A stretch of DNA of 64,000 nt from Welwitschia mirabilis (taxonomy: Eukaryota; Gnetophyta; Gnetopsida; Welwitschiales), in assembly GCA_051453625.1 (NCBI GenBank), contig JBOZIK010000001.1, forward strand, positions 76,966,613 through 77,030,612, written 5' to 3'. A program made the translations under genes and the position numbers. Below the pieces are notes generated by a model that saw nothing but the letters and a program-made list of their open reading frames with translations, searched no databases and was not told where the DNA came from. Positions 37,501 to 49,080 of this stretch are shown piece by piece (position 1 is the stretch's first letter; each line of letters opens with the position of its first letter).

Positions 37501-38515
37501 GATGCATGTCAATTATTCATTGTCTATTGGATCATTCCTATGTCAAATAATAATCCTTTAGGTGGGACAATCCCTTAAAGCCGCATGAAATCATGTCATG
37601 CAATAGCTAGACAGGTAACTATCCTGATCACTGAAAACCACTCCTATGGCCAGTAGGAGCCCTTTAGGTGGGCCAGCCCCTGAAGTTTCATGATTTGATG
37701 ACAACAAAGCTTTAAACATCATAGATAAATCATAGCTAGGATATTCATAAGAAAAATATTTACTTCAACACATGAAGGATGCAAGAGTCAATGAGAACAT
37801 ACAAGAGATTGATGGAATTACATGAACCAAATAAGAGATTAACAAAAACCATAAAATCATACTGATTTTTAAGAAGAAATCAAGATCTCGTGAAGGTTGC
37901 AAGGCTCTAATGCTTTTCCAGGCTTCAAGATTAAGATCACAAGATTTGATGATAAGACCTTTTCCAAGATGTAAAATATGAGAAGAAAAAGATTCTACTT
38001 ATAGTGGAATGTGTAAGATGTGAAGAGGCACAAGTAAGAGAGTGGTGGAAGTGGTTGAGATGGTGGAAGTAGTGGAAGTGGCATGGTAAAAGTGGTGGAG
38101 GTGGTGTAGTGGAAGTGATGAAAGTGGAGAAGGAGGTGGTGAAGTGGTGAGGATTCTGTTACCTTGCTAGGCCACCGAGAAACTAATAAATAAGAATTAA
38201 GCTTACCATAATTAATAAATAATGAGACATTAGTAGTAATAAAAATATTCCATAAACATGATAGAGATTTTGTTAATATTTAAAAATAATAACTCTACAC
38301 ATTAGGCATCTTTATTCAAAATAATTTCAAATGCAAATCCATAACTCATTGACAAAATGAGCAATTAAATAAATAAGCCAAAGCACAAAATAATAATTAT
38401 GGGACTATTAGCTAATAACATAAAATATTTGCCTTATGAAATTTGATTATTTTAAACTTATTTTTTAAAATATTTTGTACTTAAGTCTTGATTATTAAAA
38501 ATTTGGGATGTGATA
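34505..38515 (-). repeat. G 5' LTR (right copy)
   Basis: It begins (plus strand) TGTAACACCTC and ends GGGATGTGATA. Relative to the left LTR it has about 320 extra bases (about 34990-35308), bounded by TTATT and CTATT, so either an insertion here or a deletion in the other copy. A TATA-like box in minus orientation occurs at about 37998-38010, matching the one at 33458-33470. Confidence 0.85.
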
Positions 38516-38520
38516 GGACA

Positions 38521-38860
38521 ATACCCCATAATAATAAGTGAGTCATCAACTTTTAGTCCTGTAGCTTTAGTCCAAGTCAACATCTATGTCTTTCTAAATC
38601 TCATGTAGATGACATAGGGGATGATAGGCTTCTTAAGGCTTCCAGCTAAGACAAATTATCATTAGCATCATTGGTCTTCTTCTCAAAGTACTAAGTATTA
38701 GAATATACCTAAGTTCCTTCAAATATGCCTAGAATTGCATGTTTCCCTGATGATTTCATTGACTCTCCATAATCATCAAAATTTCATTGAAATATCTCTA
38801 AATGTCCTATAAAAGTACTTAAAATACCCCATTAAACACATATAATTTAGCATTGCAATA
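38521..38860 (-). repeat. L1 5' LTR, second part
   Basis: It resumes with GGACAATACCCCATA, which matches 7203-7217 in the L1 3' LTR, and ends GCAATA where GCAACA is expected. It is followed by the L1 target duplication TACCT. Confidence 0.8.
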
Positions 38861-38865
38861 TACCT

Positions 38866-38953
38866 CTTTTATCCTTTTTCTTTAGCTTAATTTAAATGTG
38901 CATGCTTGTAAGAGTTTTTACTTTAGTAGTTTAAGTAACATAGGTAGTCTCTA
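38866..38953 (+). repeat. L0 LTR copy B, continuation up to an N gap
   Basis: CCTCTTTTATCC and the following 76 bases match 40475-40560 and 244-330. The copy then breaks off at the 100-N gap 38954-39053. About 1.25 kb of LTR needed to reach its end are missing. Confidence 0.75.
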
Positions 38954-39053
38954 NNNNNNNNNNNNNNNNNNNNNNNNNNNNNNNNNNNNNNNNNNNNNNN
39001 NNNNNNNNNNNNNNNNNNNNNNNNNNNNNNNNNNNNNNNNNNNNNNNNNNNNN
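38954..39053. other. Assembly gap, 100 N
   Basis: The gap separates two copies of the same L0 LTR that are not in register: position about 40560-equivalent before it, position about 4850-equivalent after it. Sequence is missing or contigs were misjoined at the microsatellite. Confidence 0.9.
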
Positions 39054-39079
39054 AATATTTATATATTTTTCTATATTTA

Positions 39080-39137
<58 letters not shown>

Positions 39138-41808
39138 TCACTCATTCTCTTTCTTGTAGATCTTAGAGCTTAGAAGCTTAGAAGCTTGGAGTTAAGGAAC
39201 TCCTAAGCTTGGATCTTTATCCTCTTCAATTACCAAGGTCTTATTAATCTTTTCAAGTAAGCTTTTTACTCTTATTGTCCATATGATCTCCTTTTTCTAT
39301 TGGAATTATGTAATAATTCATTATATAACTATTTATAGCATTTATGCAATTTATTATAAAATATTATCCTCTCTCCTTAGCCTTCACAAAGATGCTATAG
39401 TGAGACATGAGGCGGTCTCTTATGCTTGATGATGGTTGACTACTAATGGATGATTCTGGCCACGTGACTAGGGAGTTCACTATAAAATTAAAAAAAATAG
39501 GTATTCATGTTTATTTAGAATTATATTTTTTTTAATTTATTATGCATTAGGACTATCTTATTAAGGGTAAGGTCTAATTCTCAAAATTCTCTTTATGCTA
39601 GTACTCTTTCATGGAAAATCTCAAGGCTTATAGTAAATGTTTTTTGAAAGAATTTGATTTTTTCTCATAATTATTCTTTATTTTTATAACTTATTTCTCT
39701 TTTTATAATTAATTAGTTAGTATATCCACTATTTTACTGATTTAGGTTATTACTTAAGTAGTTGTAAAAATTTTATCATATTTTTGTTATAACGAAAATT
39801 AAATTTCCAGAATAGAGGAATAGGATAAAAACATCATACTTTATTAATTAATATGTATAAATAAGTGAAAGTTTTTCTGTAAGTTTAATATTGTGTTATA
39901 AATGAAAAAATGTAAAAAAAAAGTAATTTTTCTGATAAGTAATTATGTTTAAAATATTTATTTATTAAAATACATCAGAAAATAATGCAAAAAATAATAA
40001 GTAAGTAATTTACATTTTCTACCTATCTATGAATATATTTGCAAGCTTGAGTATCCTAAATTGTAGGAAATTGAATACGCTTTTCAAAACATCTTGAATT
40101 ATTCAAAATGCAAATTATAATTAAAGTTATAATTATTTTATATAGGGTAATAGGACTATAATTTTAGAAAATTTGGTAGTTTTAGCCTTAAATGATAAAG
40201 CTAGAAATAATACTTTTATAATTCTGAAATAATTGAAGTTAGATTTTAAGGAAACTATTACGTGTCTATTTTTTGAAAAACTACTATACTTTAATTTTTG
40301 CTTCATAATTAATTAATTATTAATTTTAAATCATGATGTCTTCTTAAGGCCTAAAAATATTATAAAATTATAGAGAAATTATTACACAAATTTTTAAAGG
40401 GAAATTAAATACATAAAATATGTTTCTATTAATAGAGCTAAGTTAAATTATCTATTCTTAGTATTTAATTATAGAAATACCTCTTTTACCCTTTTTTTCT
40501 TAGCTTACTTCAAATGTGAATGCTTATAAGTGTTTTCAGCTTAGTTAAGTAACATAAGTAGTCTCTAGTTTATTACTTATTTTTATTGACTTATAATATA
40601 GCCACATGAAATCTTGGATAAATACTTATATCTTAACAATTATTCTTGAGCTATACTTTCTTTTGTTTACCTTCTTTACACCAATCCAAAAAAACTGTCA
40701 CATAAGCATGGAACAGTGTTTCTAGGATTGGCATAGTTTCAAGTATGTTTTAATTTGTTTAAGTATATTATTTTATATTATTTAATTATTACTAAAAGAA
40801 AAAGAAAAGAATATTTCCTTTATTTAGATAAAAAAAAAAGAAAGGATTATTTCCTTTATCTAGATTTTTATAATTATAGTCTTGAAAAAAAAAGAAATGT
40901 TCTTGTATGCTTGCTTTATTTTAATTACTGTTTTTATAAAATGAACTAAATGATGGCTAGTATTATTATAACTAAGTAAATTATTCATTAAATATTCACA
41001 CTAGTTAGAATTATTTTCATGCATTTGTATAGTGTATTCATTGAACATGACTAAATTAAGATAATTCTAATAATGTTCATCCCTACACTTGGATTTCATC
41101 ACTAAAGTAGGTTGCATTGTTTTTTTTTTTTATAATTCCCTTATGGAAGTGGATTTGATCATCACTCTTCTGTCCTACCTATGTATGAACTTATTCTAAC
41201 TTAATATCTTGAGACCTTCGCATTAATGAATTATATTATACCATTCAGATGCTTTAAGAAAGTGAAGGTAATTTATAAGCATGCACCCACCTCACATACC
41301 ACCTATCACATAGATTAGGATATATTAAGATGAAGTGAAAGCCTATGAAGTTAAGCCTACCTATGTTTGTATAGTTCAGAACTTGAAGTAGAACCAACTT
41401 ACATCTAGAGGATGGTCAGATATCAAGTTGGACTTCCGTTAATTAGAGTTACAACCTTCTCTTAGGTGTTATCCTTAAAACTTATCCATATATATTGACA
41501 ATTTTACATCTCCTTAACTATATACAAGATATTTTTTATGTGATGAAAAACTAGGAAGAAATGGAGGATACAAACTTATGACATTGCTATTATTTGTAAA
41601 CTAAAAAAAAACATAGAAATTAACTATAGATAAATATATAACATTAATATGATTTGTCTTTCTTGAATATAGAAATTCTAATAAAGGAGTAACTAGAATT
41701 TGGTCCTAGGTTTTATTTTATTTATTATGTAAAAATATTAAATAAGAAAGGAAGAGGGAAAAATTAAGAAAACATTTTAATTAGGATAAGAGTAAAGAGA
41801 GTATCACA
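39054..41808 (+). repeat. L0 LTR copy C (5' part missing in gap)
   Basis: 39060-40470 matches copy B at 4850-6300; 40237-41808 matches copy A at 1-1597. It ends GTATCACA, the LTR 3' terminus. The (CT)n tract at 39083-39132 matches that at 4901-4936. The open stretch 40755-40949 is AT-rich noise. Confidence 0.75.
39083..39132. repeat. (CT)n microsatellite in L0 LTR copy C
   Basis: About 24 CT units next to the N gap. Confidence 0.95.
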
Positions 41809-43520
41809 ATGTCCTACTACATTAACTTGTTCATTTATTATATGTTGAAATAGGAGAATGGATAGATACTTGGCTACTTTTGCAAGTCTATGTAGCAAAT
41901 TAGGCATTCAAATTTATGAGTAAAGGTGTAGGTAAGATGGACAGAGATTCTACTTTTCTCTTTAACTCATCTATTCTATTATTGACTTCAAAAGTATTAG
42001 GCACCTTAGATATACTTATGGACTTAATGAGATAATGGTGTCTAGGTGGTTTACTTGGATTCTTCCAATTTTTAGAGCTTTATGCTATGGTTTCAAGGTG
42101 ATACTATACTTCATCTAATGGAATACTAGGGAACCCATCCACCACCCTTCCATTTTCAATCATCTATAGCAGCTACTTATTATTTATAGGTAACCCTTTA
42201 TAAAAGAAGCTAATTTCTCTTCCTAGCTAAAATTCATGTTATAAACATTTTTATAGTAAATCCTTAAATCTTTCTAAGGCTTTGGAGAAGATCTCATAAT
42301 ATTTTAGTTAATAATTCATTATCTCTTACCTTAAATTATTTATTTTATGATGTGGAAGTAATTTTAAGATTAATGCTTTATTTAAATTTAACTAGGATTT
42401 AATGAATAATGGTTTAAGAATATAGAACCATAATTTATCCTTTTCCTTTAGAGAAAATAAAAAAAGAATGAGTCTAAGAGTGTCATAAGTGTTAGGATAT
42501 TAGGGTACAATTGGTAAAACATGCTCAGATTACTTAAAGTATAAGTAAGAATCCTCTAATTCTAAGCCATAAAAGTAAGGTAATAACTGGTTGATGGATG
42601 GACTGAATTCTAAGATTTAAGCTATTGGTAATTGCACTATGCATGAAGGGGTTCCTCAACACTGAGATTGTAGGTAGCCATGAAGGGTTTGCTTAGGGGG
42701 ATTATTTTTTAAGTTTTAAGTTTATGATTTGTTATGGTCAAGGTTTTGAGCCATTTCTTTACTAAGGTAGTAGACATGTAGGTTGTCTATTTATTTGACT
42801 AAGGTATATTAAAAGGGTATTAGAAATTAGATTGGATGTTTGGATTTTGTTGTGGAAGCTTATTCTTTTTAGGCATCTCATGAGGTTAGTTTTTAGATGG
42901 AATTCTCTATGCTTCATTTCCTTCAATATTAGGATCCATATTGTTATTAAAAGGATTTTTGATTAATCAAACTAATTCATCTCAAATCCAAGACATGCAA
43001 GTTTCAAACTCAGTTTAGATAAATTTTAGATAAGGATTGAATGACATAGGATTTTATAAAGGTTTACAGAGGTCTTAGGAAAATGTTGAGGGTGTTTGAT
43101 GTAGAAAGAATAATGGCATTGACGAGTAAAGTTGGCAATGCTAGTTTAATTAGAGGTTAGATTTTTTAAAAAATCATAGAAGCTCACAAGTTTGCGTAAA
43201 ATGATTAGAGTAACAAGATTGCAAAAAATTCTTAAAAACATTGAAACCACAACACACTTAAATCAATCCTAAATAAAAATAAACCCTAAAATTTTTTCAT
43301 TTTTAGTGATGTACAATACAAAAAATTAAAGAATGTACTAAAACAAAAAATAATCTATTAAAATAAAAATTATAAAAAAAATGACAAAAGAACATAACTT
43401 ATATATTACTTTTTATCTTATTTTGGTTATAACCTATGAAAATATTGTTAGACATGTAACATAAAATATTTGACATCAAAATATTATTAGAGTAAAAAAA
43501 AACTAAATAAAACGTGAACT
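41809..43520 (-). pseudogene. gag: H gag relic (Athila/Tat-like Gypsy), interrupted by L0
   Basis: Minus-strand pieces follow the Gag order. ALERFKDLL at about 42257-42300 matches the 'AWERFKDLLRRCP' block of Athila/Tat capsids. FFYKGLPINNK at about 42180-42210 matches 'FYNGL....R'. VVDGFPSIPLDE follows at about 42110-42150, and NTFEVNNRIDELKRKVESLS at about 41950-42010 corresponds to the 'EVD....L..Q...L' linker before the zinc knuckle. The knuckle itself is absent because L0 starts at 41808. The rest of H would lie beyond L0, outside the window. Stops and frameshifts are common. Confidence 0.65.
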
Positions 43521-43526
43521 AAAATA

Positions 43527-43538
43527 GTTTTGATACCA
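43527..43538 (-). other. H primer binding site, tRNA-Met-like
   Basis: On the minus strand TGGTATCAAAAC matches TGGTATCAGAGC at nine or ten of twelve positions. It lies seven bases from the proposed LTR end. Confidence 0.5.
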
Positions 43539-43545
43539 CTAAAAA

Positions 43546-45038
43546 TGGATTATTACCCATCCCTAGAAAGAAAAAAATAAAACAAACATATAAAAGAATA
43601 AGAAAAAGGACTAGTTTAGGTTTCACTAGAGAGGACTAGTATTAATCACTATAAATATATAAAACAAAACTAAACTTAAAGCTTATAAGAGAGTAATATT
43701 ATACTTCTCCTAAGACGATACCATGCCATCAAACCAAAATAAACTAAATGGACACCTAGTATCATTCTTCTATAAGGATAATTATGGCAACTTAATAGAA
43801 ACTACACAAGTTTTGATTATCTTGTAATTAAAATCAAATAAGGAAGAAAATTAAAAATTTGGAAGCATTATTAAAACTTCGATTAGAGATGTAGAAAAAT
43901 AAATAAGCTTCAAGATTTAACTCAATTTGTTCTCTAGTAATCATTCAATCCAAAAATATCCTGCTTTTTCCTAAAACATGGTTAAACTATCAAGTAGTAA
44001 TGACTTAGGTTATGGTGACATAATTTGATTCATCATATAAGGATTGATAAATTTAATAGTTACTTAGTAATTCAAAATCCTTTAATAATATGAAAAGTAA
44101 AAACTTAAAGTACTTAATATCCATCAAATAAAAGAAACTTAAGCTAATTAACTACAAAATTTACTCAAGTAATAATAAAACTTGATAATATAGTTTTTTC
44201 TCAAGTATTACAAGTATAAAGCTATTTTTAACTTGAAAATAAAAGAAATAACTACTTTGTATTAAATAAATAATACATATTACATCAAAAGTAGGATATG
44301 ATGGTGTGAACTCCTCAAGCTATCCTTGAAAGAAGTCCTCTCCTAAAGAAGGTGCTTAGAAGGCCATGTTAATTGTAACACTCTAAGGATTTCTATCACT
44401 TGACTAACTAAAAAATACTATAAATAAAGGCTCAAGGCCCTTTTATAGGCTAGCATAAGGTGGGCTAATTGAAATCCCTTAGCTTATAGCATATAAAAAA
44501 TTTTGCAGTGGAGTGTTAGATGAGTTATTTATTCTCTTAGATTAGGTAAGAATCATTATGATGAGTCCAACATTTAGCTTATATATGATGCAACTTTTAC
44601 CAACTAATGACATTTCTATGTGTCTCTTATGTAATCTCACTTAACACTACCACATGTTACTACTACATGTCATTCTTGTCATTGCCACATGTCATTAAAG
44701 ATGCTAGTTATTTCTAATGTAAAATTAAATTAAGACCATAACTAAATTTAGTTGATTTTTCTATGAAAAGTCTAGAACATTAGAATTGAAGTGTTAGACC
44801 AATAAAACTAGTGGATTGGACAATGGAACTAGTGTTTTAAGGCTAAACACTCATTATATTTTAACAAATTCTATAGAATGAGATAAATATCCTAAAAATA
44901 TCATGAAAAAAATGATAAGTCTACAAATGATATTAAAAATTAGTAGAAGACACAATTTAATGATAAATCAGTTATTTTAATATATTTTATTAATCTAAAT
45001 TGATCAAATGACTCGATCAGAATGTTAATTTTTACATG
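43546..45038 (-). repeat. H 5' LTR
   Basis: About 1.49 kb. On the minus strand it starts TGTAAAAATTAACATT, identical to the start of the LTR at 54926. It shares further blocks with 49767-51121, including TTATGTCACCATAA and the end block 'ATCCATTTTTAGTG' next to the primer site. This is a third member of that family. Confidence 0.65.
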
Positions 45039-45638
45039 TTAACATAGGCTCATCAAAAAGGGAAAAAATCCAGACATGTTAGTCTACTATGTAATAACAC
45101 TATTTCAATCAATTCAATTAGATCAAATATGTTAGAATGTATAGTATTGAAATATAATATTATTCATGATATATATAAATTATAAAGTAAAAAACAACTA
45201 ATAATAAGAGATATAGCTTTTAGTTGTGAGGAAATTAGAACTCCAAGATTCACCAATATTTTATTGATTAGAAGGTATAAAGCACAATAAAATTAAATAT
45301 AAATACAAGTGTAATTGAAAGTTTTTAATGATCTAAGATCCTTATTAAATTTAAGATTAAAAAACTAGTATAATTATAGTGCCATTATAAAAAATCATAA
45401 AACTAGAAGCTGTTTTACAAAATAAAAGGATAGGTTTCTAAAATAAATTTAAACTAATATTGAATAAGCTATTCATAAATGAAAGTTCCTCATTATTAAT
45501 GTATTAAAATTTTTAGCTTCTAGATAGATCTTACAATATTATAGCATAGTAATATATATGATGAAACTTTGAACTTTAGTTAAGTAAATTTATTTCATGT
45601 CTAGACCTTTAAGTTCTGAGATTCTAAATAATTCTTAA
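45039..45638. other. AT-rich DNA, nothing recognised
   Basis: Flank of H. No open frame, repeat or RNA gene is evident. Confidence 0.5.
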
Positions 45639-47400
45639 TGTTATAAAACCTCAAGCAAGTTTAATTATTACATGTATTTATTTTTTAAATTCTAATGGCG
45701 TAATTTTTATTGTAAAAATTTTAAGCAATAATTCCTTGTAGTTTGTAGTAGTCATAATATTACATTTGTTGAAAATTCCTAGTGATTTAGTTATGATTTT
45801 TGTGGTTAAATTATTATAACTATTACAATTTTATCTATTTTAACCAGAAAATAGTTTTTATGTGGTTTTTAAAAATTACTTATTATTGTAATAATTTTAT
45901 GATGAGCATTGTTATTTATTGTTAAGATATTAATGCACCCAATGGCTTGGTAAGGAATTGAATAAAGGGCTTATGAAATCCCTACCACTTTCACCACCTT
46001 AACCACCCTTCTTTATGATGGTGTCTTTTCATATTTTTATGTTCTTTCAAATCTCACATCCTCTTCATATCTGCAACTATAAATAAGACCATCTTCTCCT
46101 CTCATTTCATATCCTGAGAAGCCTTTGCTACTAAACCTTGAAGTTTGAATAAGCCTTAGAACCCTAGAGCCTTAGAATCTTTAGGAGTTCTTCATTTTAA
46201 TTTGAGTATGATTTTATATTGTTCATTTCATTCTTGTATGGTTCTTGAACTTTGTTTACTCTCTATGTGGTCTTTCTCTCTTCCATCTCATATAATATTT
46301 ATTTTTAAATTACTTTAATCATTATTGAATTTGTGTATGGTTATTCTTGTATATCATTAAAGTTGCTTATTCTGTTCATATTTCATACACCTCATAATAG
46401 TGCTTTTCTTAGGTACTTTACATCACAACCTTTACATTTTGTCTAAGTCTTATGATGAATCATTTATTTGATTTATTTTGGTTATTGACCTTGAATAATG
46501 ATTTTTAAAAAAGGAAAATAAAACTAGCTAAGGTAACTAGTTGATCAGATTTGAGGAAGTGATACTCTCTTAAGGGAATCCCTAGGTTATGGGACTAAGG
46601 TTCTAGGATGAATAGTAAAAATCTAATAAATTTACCATTTGTCTCTCTTGGATTGTGTGCAGCTAGATTACCGAAATTTATTATGGAGTAATAATAGAAA
46701 AAGATAAACCTAAAATGAATACTTTATCATTTTTAATTTATTATTGTTAACCCTTCTTCACTTGTGAACCCCTTATCATTTCATACCTTTTAATGGACCA
46801 TATTGGAAGCTATGAAGGTTACAATTCTCATGCCATGCTTATTGTGTAGGAAATCTCTTGAGGATCGAGGTAGAGACAAGTTAATGCTAGATGTCTTCTA
46901 TGTGATTTTGCACTACTAGAAACATTTATGTATTATTGAACCTTATTTGATGTCTCTATAATTCTTAAAGAGTTAATATTAGCTACATCCTTTATGATTT
47001 TGCATTTTAAAAGATCCTTGTATTTAAGATTTTAACTGATGATTCTGTAATTTAAGGAATGAATATTGATCTTAAATAATAATATTTCTTTATTTGTAAC
47101 TATTAGAGAAATGTACCTATTTGATTTAGAACAAAAATTATTTTAGATAATTTGGCTATAAGGAATTTTCTTAAATCCTGTTGATTTTTGTCAATTATTA
47201 CATAACAGTTAATTTTCCTATTTGAGTAATAAAAATACTAGAAATGTTTAAAAGAGACTTTTAAGCATATAAATAATGTAGGGGACTATATTTTATCATA
47301 TAACCAATAATAAACTAGTTCATGGAAACTTAAATATTCTCATGAGGATTTAAGACCAAGTAAATAATTGATTTTATAAGATATATGTTAAGGGGATTAT
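45639..47400 (+). repeat. Diverged LTR fragment related to G, opposite orientation
   Basis: In plus orientation it follows the minus-strand G LTR. A segment with GGCTTGGTAAGGAATTG corresponds to the G passage around 38165-38180. Next come repeated CCACTTTCACCACC (45990), a TATA box, 'GAAGCCTTAGAATC...TTCTTC' (46140-46195), and CCATATTGG with TGAAGGTTACAATTCTCATG (46798-46840), which matches G near 32800. The start near TGTTATAAAACC is a guess and the end is not defined. No second copy or interior is visible, so it may be a solo or truncated LTR. Confidence 0.5.
46077..46085 (+). promoter_or_regulatory. TATA box of the diverged G-like LTR
   Basis: CTATAAATA lies downstream of the CACC-rich block and upstream of the 'GAAGCCTT' block, at the same relative place as CTATAAGTAG in both G LTRs. 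Its persistence in three copies supports a core promoter. Confidence 0.45.
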
Positions 47401-48529
47401 TACAAGTTATTTGATATTGATTCACATAATATTAAAAGAGTGGGGTTTAAGAAATATAAACGGTAAGCCCTTTGTCTATCTTATGTTCTTCTTAATATTG
47501 CATTAAGAGAGGATTCATTGAAAGCATTAGCATGAGAAGTATTATAATGTCTTGTTATTTCTTATCAATAAAATATATTTTGGATGCACATTTTCAACAA
47601 TGCCTAATCTGTACTTAATTACTACTGACTCATGTATGAACCTTGGTAAACTACATTCAATCTCATTAAAGTGCTGAGTCCCTGTTATTTGTGCATGATC
47701 CTTGCTGATATGTGCTTAGTTTCATGCTTTTCTCTCCTTGTGCATGTGGAAAATCCCCTTTTCTCTTCCAAATCCTTCATCGGCACATTGAAAAGCAACA
47801 TCAGAGTCCTAATCTAATCAATCTCTTTTGTAGTAGCTTTTACCTTCAAGCAACTCTTCTCTCCTTGAATCAACTCCCTTATCCCCTCTAGTAATGCCTT
47901 GCACTTATGTGCCTTCTTAGGAACTCTTGGTAGATAGCTCTAATACCAGTCATCATCTTGGCCACTAATTCATAGATGAAGAAACTTTAAGAAACTACTT
48001 ATTCTTAGTGGAAAAAAAATACATGTCTAATTCATAAAGGGGGTTGTTGATTTAACTTTTGACTACTAGGGATGTTATTCTAGGTTCTTTTCTCCCTTCC
48101 TTAAATGAAGATCTAATGCCTTGACTATCTTTCTTTACTATTGAACCCTTGAATGGTTTGTATATGTTGGTATTTGTAGTCTATTATTTCTTCTCGATTT
48201 CATTCTTCATCCATTCTATTTTTAGAATACAAAATTATTAAACTATATAGGGCCAACCCTCTCCTCAATAATGCTTCCCTCTCTCACACCTGTCTCTTTT
48301 CCAAATCAATGACTCCTTAACGTGCCATAACATCTTATTCATCTATTTCAAATACAGCATGCTAATGTTAAACTAGCCCTTGAAAAAAGATCATAGATTG
48401 AACTACATGTTTATGTGGGTATTTCATCTAAAATAGTTCTTTTTCTTAAAGAATGAGGATGCAATACTACAACAAATCAAGAGAAAGTTTGATGATTACC
48501 AATAAAACTTTAGAACTCTTAACTCTCTA
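47401..48529 (-). other. Retroelement relic with a primer-binding-site-like motif
   Basis: At 47937-47948 the minus strand reads TGGTATTAGAGC, one base from the initiator tRNA-Met site. Downstream on the minus strand (47936-47760) a 40-codon reading includes VPKKAHKCKALLEGIRELIQ, which has the charged, helical character of a Gag N-terminus but no specific match. It is likely the 5' part of another LTR element with its LTR to the right. I could not define its borders. Confidence 0.35.
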
Positions 48530-48703
48530 GTTTGAGTCTCAACATGACTTTCTGAATGAATCCAAAATTTTGTTCTACCTTAATTTTTATATAATTTATA
48601 GTCTTAAAACATAATATATAAAATGCAGGTTAATCAAAACTCTCATGCACCATAGCACTCTAAAAAATACACAATAATTAAATAAATACTAGTTTCACAC
48701 ACA

Positions 48704-48734
<31 letters not shown>

Positions 48735-48750
48735 GCACGCACGCACGCAT

Positions 48751-48846
<96 letters not shown>

Positions 48847-49080
48847 CTATATATTCATATTAGGATAACTTGTATAACTATTTCCTAAGTAAGTTCGAGT
48901 GCCCAAGATGAGTTTCATTTAAATCTTAATGTTGGAAATGTCCTTGCTTTTTATATTAAGCATATGTATAAATTATAGCTTAAAATATAAATGAGTAGGA
49001 CATAATCAAACTCCTATATATCATATCATCCTAAAGGGGTACATTAAATACAACTTATATAAAACATGCATAGTATATTT
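48530..49080. repeat. Diverged direct repeat flanking a microsatellite
   Basis: 48530-48690 and 48891-49060 share the order GTTTGAGT/GTTCGAGT, 'tataaattatagcttaaaa', 'aatcaaactc' and 'ATCATCCTAAA'-like passages. This suggests an old tandem duplication of about 360 bp with the CA array inside the first unit. Confidence 0.35.
48696..48845. repeat. (CA)n / (CACG)n microsatellite
   Basis: 150 bp of CA repeats with an inner (GCAC)n segment at about 48733-48770 that contains about ten CpG. Read on the minus strand it gives a CV repeat of no coding meaning. Confidence 0.95.

Larger units (their letters stand above)
30072..38515 (-). mobile_element. G: non-autonomous LTR retrotransposon with giant LTRs and tiny interior
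   Basis: Two direct repeats of about 3.89 kb (30072-33961) and 4.01 kb (34505-38515) flank an interior of only 543 bp. Orientation is minus: an initiator tRNA-Met primer binding site adjoins the right repeat and a polypurine tract adjoins the left one. Termini are decayed forms of TGTAACACC/GGGATGTTACA. The flanking pentamers CGACG (30067-30071) and GGACA (38516-38520) fit a decayed target duplication; the unbroken L1 LTR reads AAGGACAATACC there. The interior holds only a gag fragment. This is like a LARD in lacking pol, but LARDs normally have internal domains of some kilobases. Confidence 0.8.
6301..38860 (-). mobile_element. L1: Athila-type Ty3/Gypsy retrotransposon with two nested insertions
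   Basis: L1 lies in minus orientation inside an L0 LTR. Without the inserted L2 (14809-27666) and G (30072-38515) it is about 11.2 kb, the usual size of Athila elements. On the minus strand the order is 5' LTR (right), tRNA-Asp-type primer binding site, gag, protease, reverse transcriptase, integrase, a 3' spacer and the 3' LTR (left). Both LTR ends carry TGTTGC/GCAACA-type termini, partly decayed. All coding regions have stops and frameshifts. Confidence 0.85.

Noticed and set aside
48643-48846. 67-codon CV-repeat open frame
   Set aside because: Translation of the CA microsatellite.
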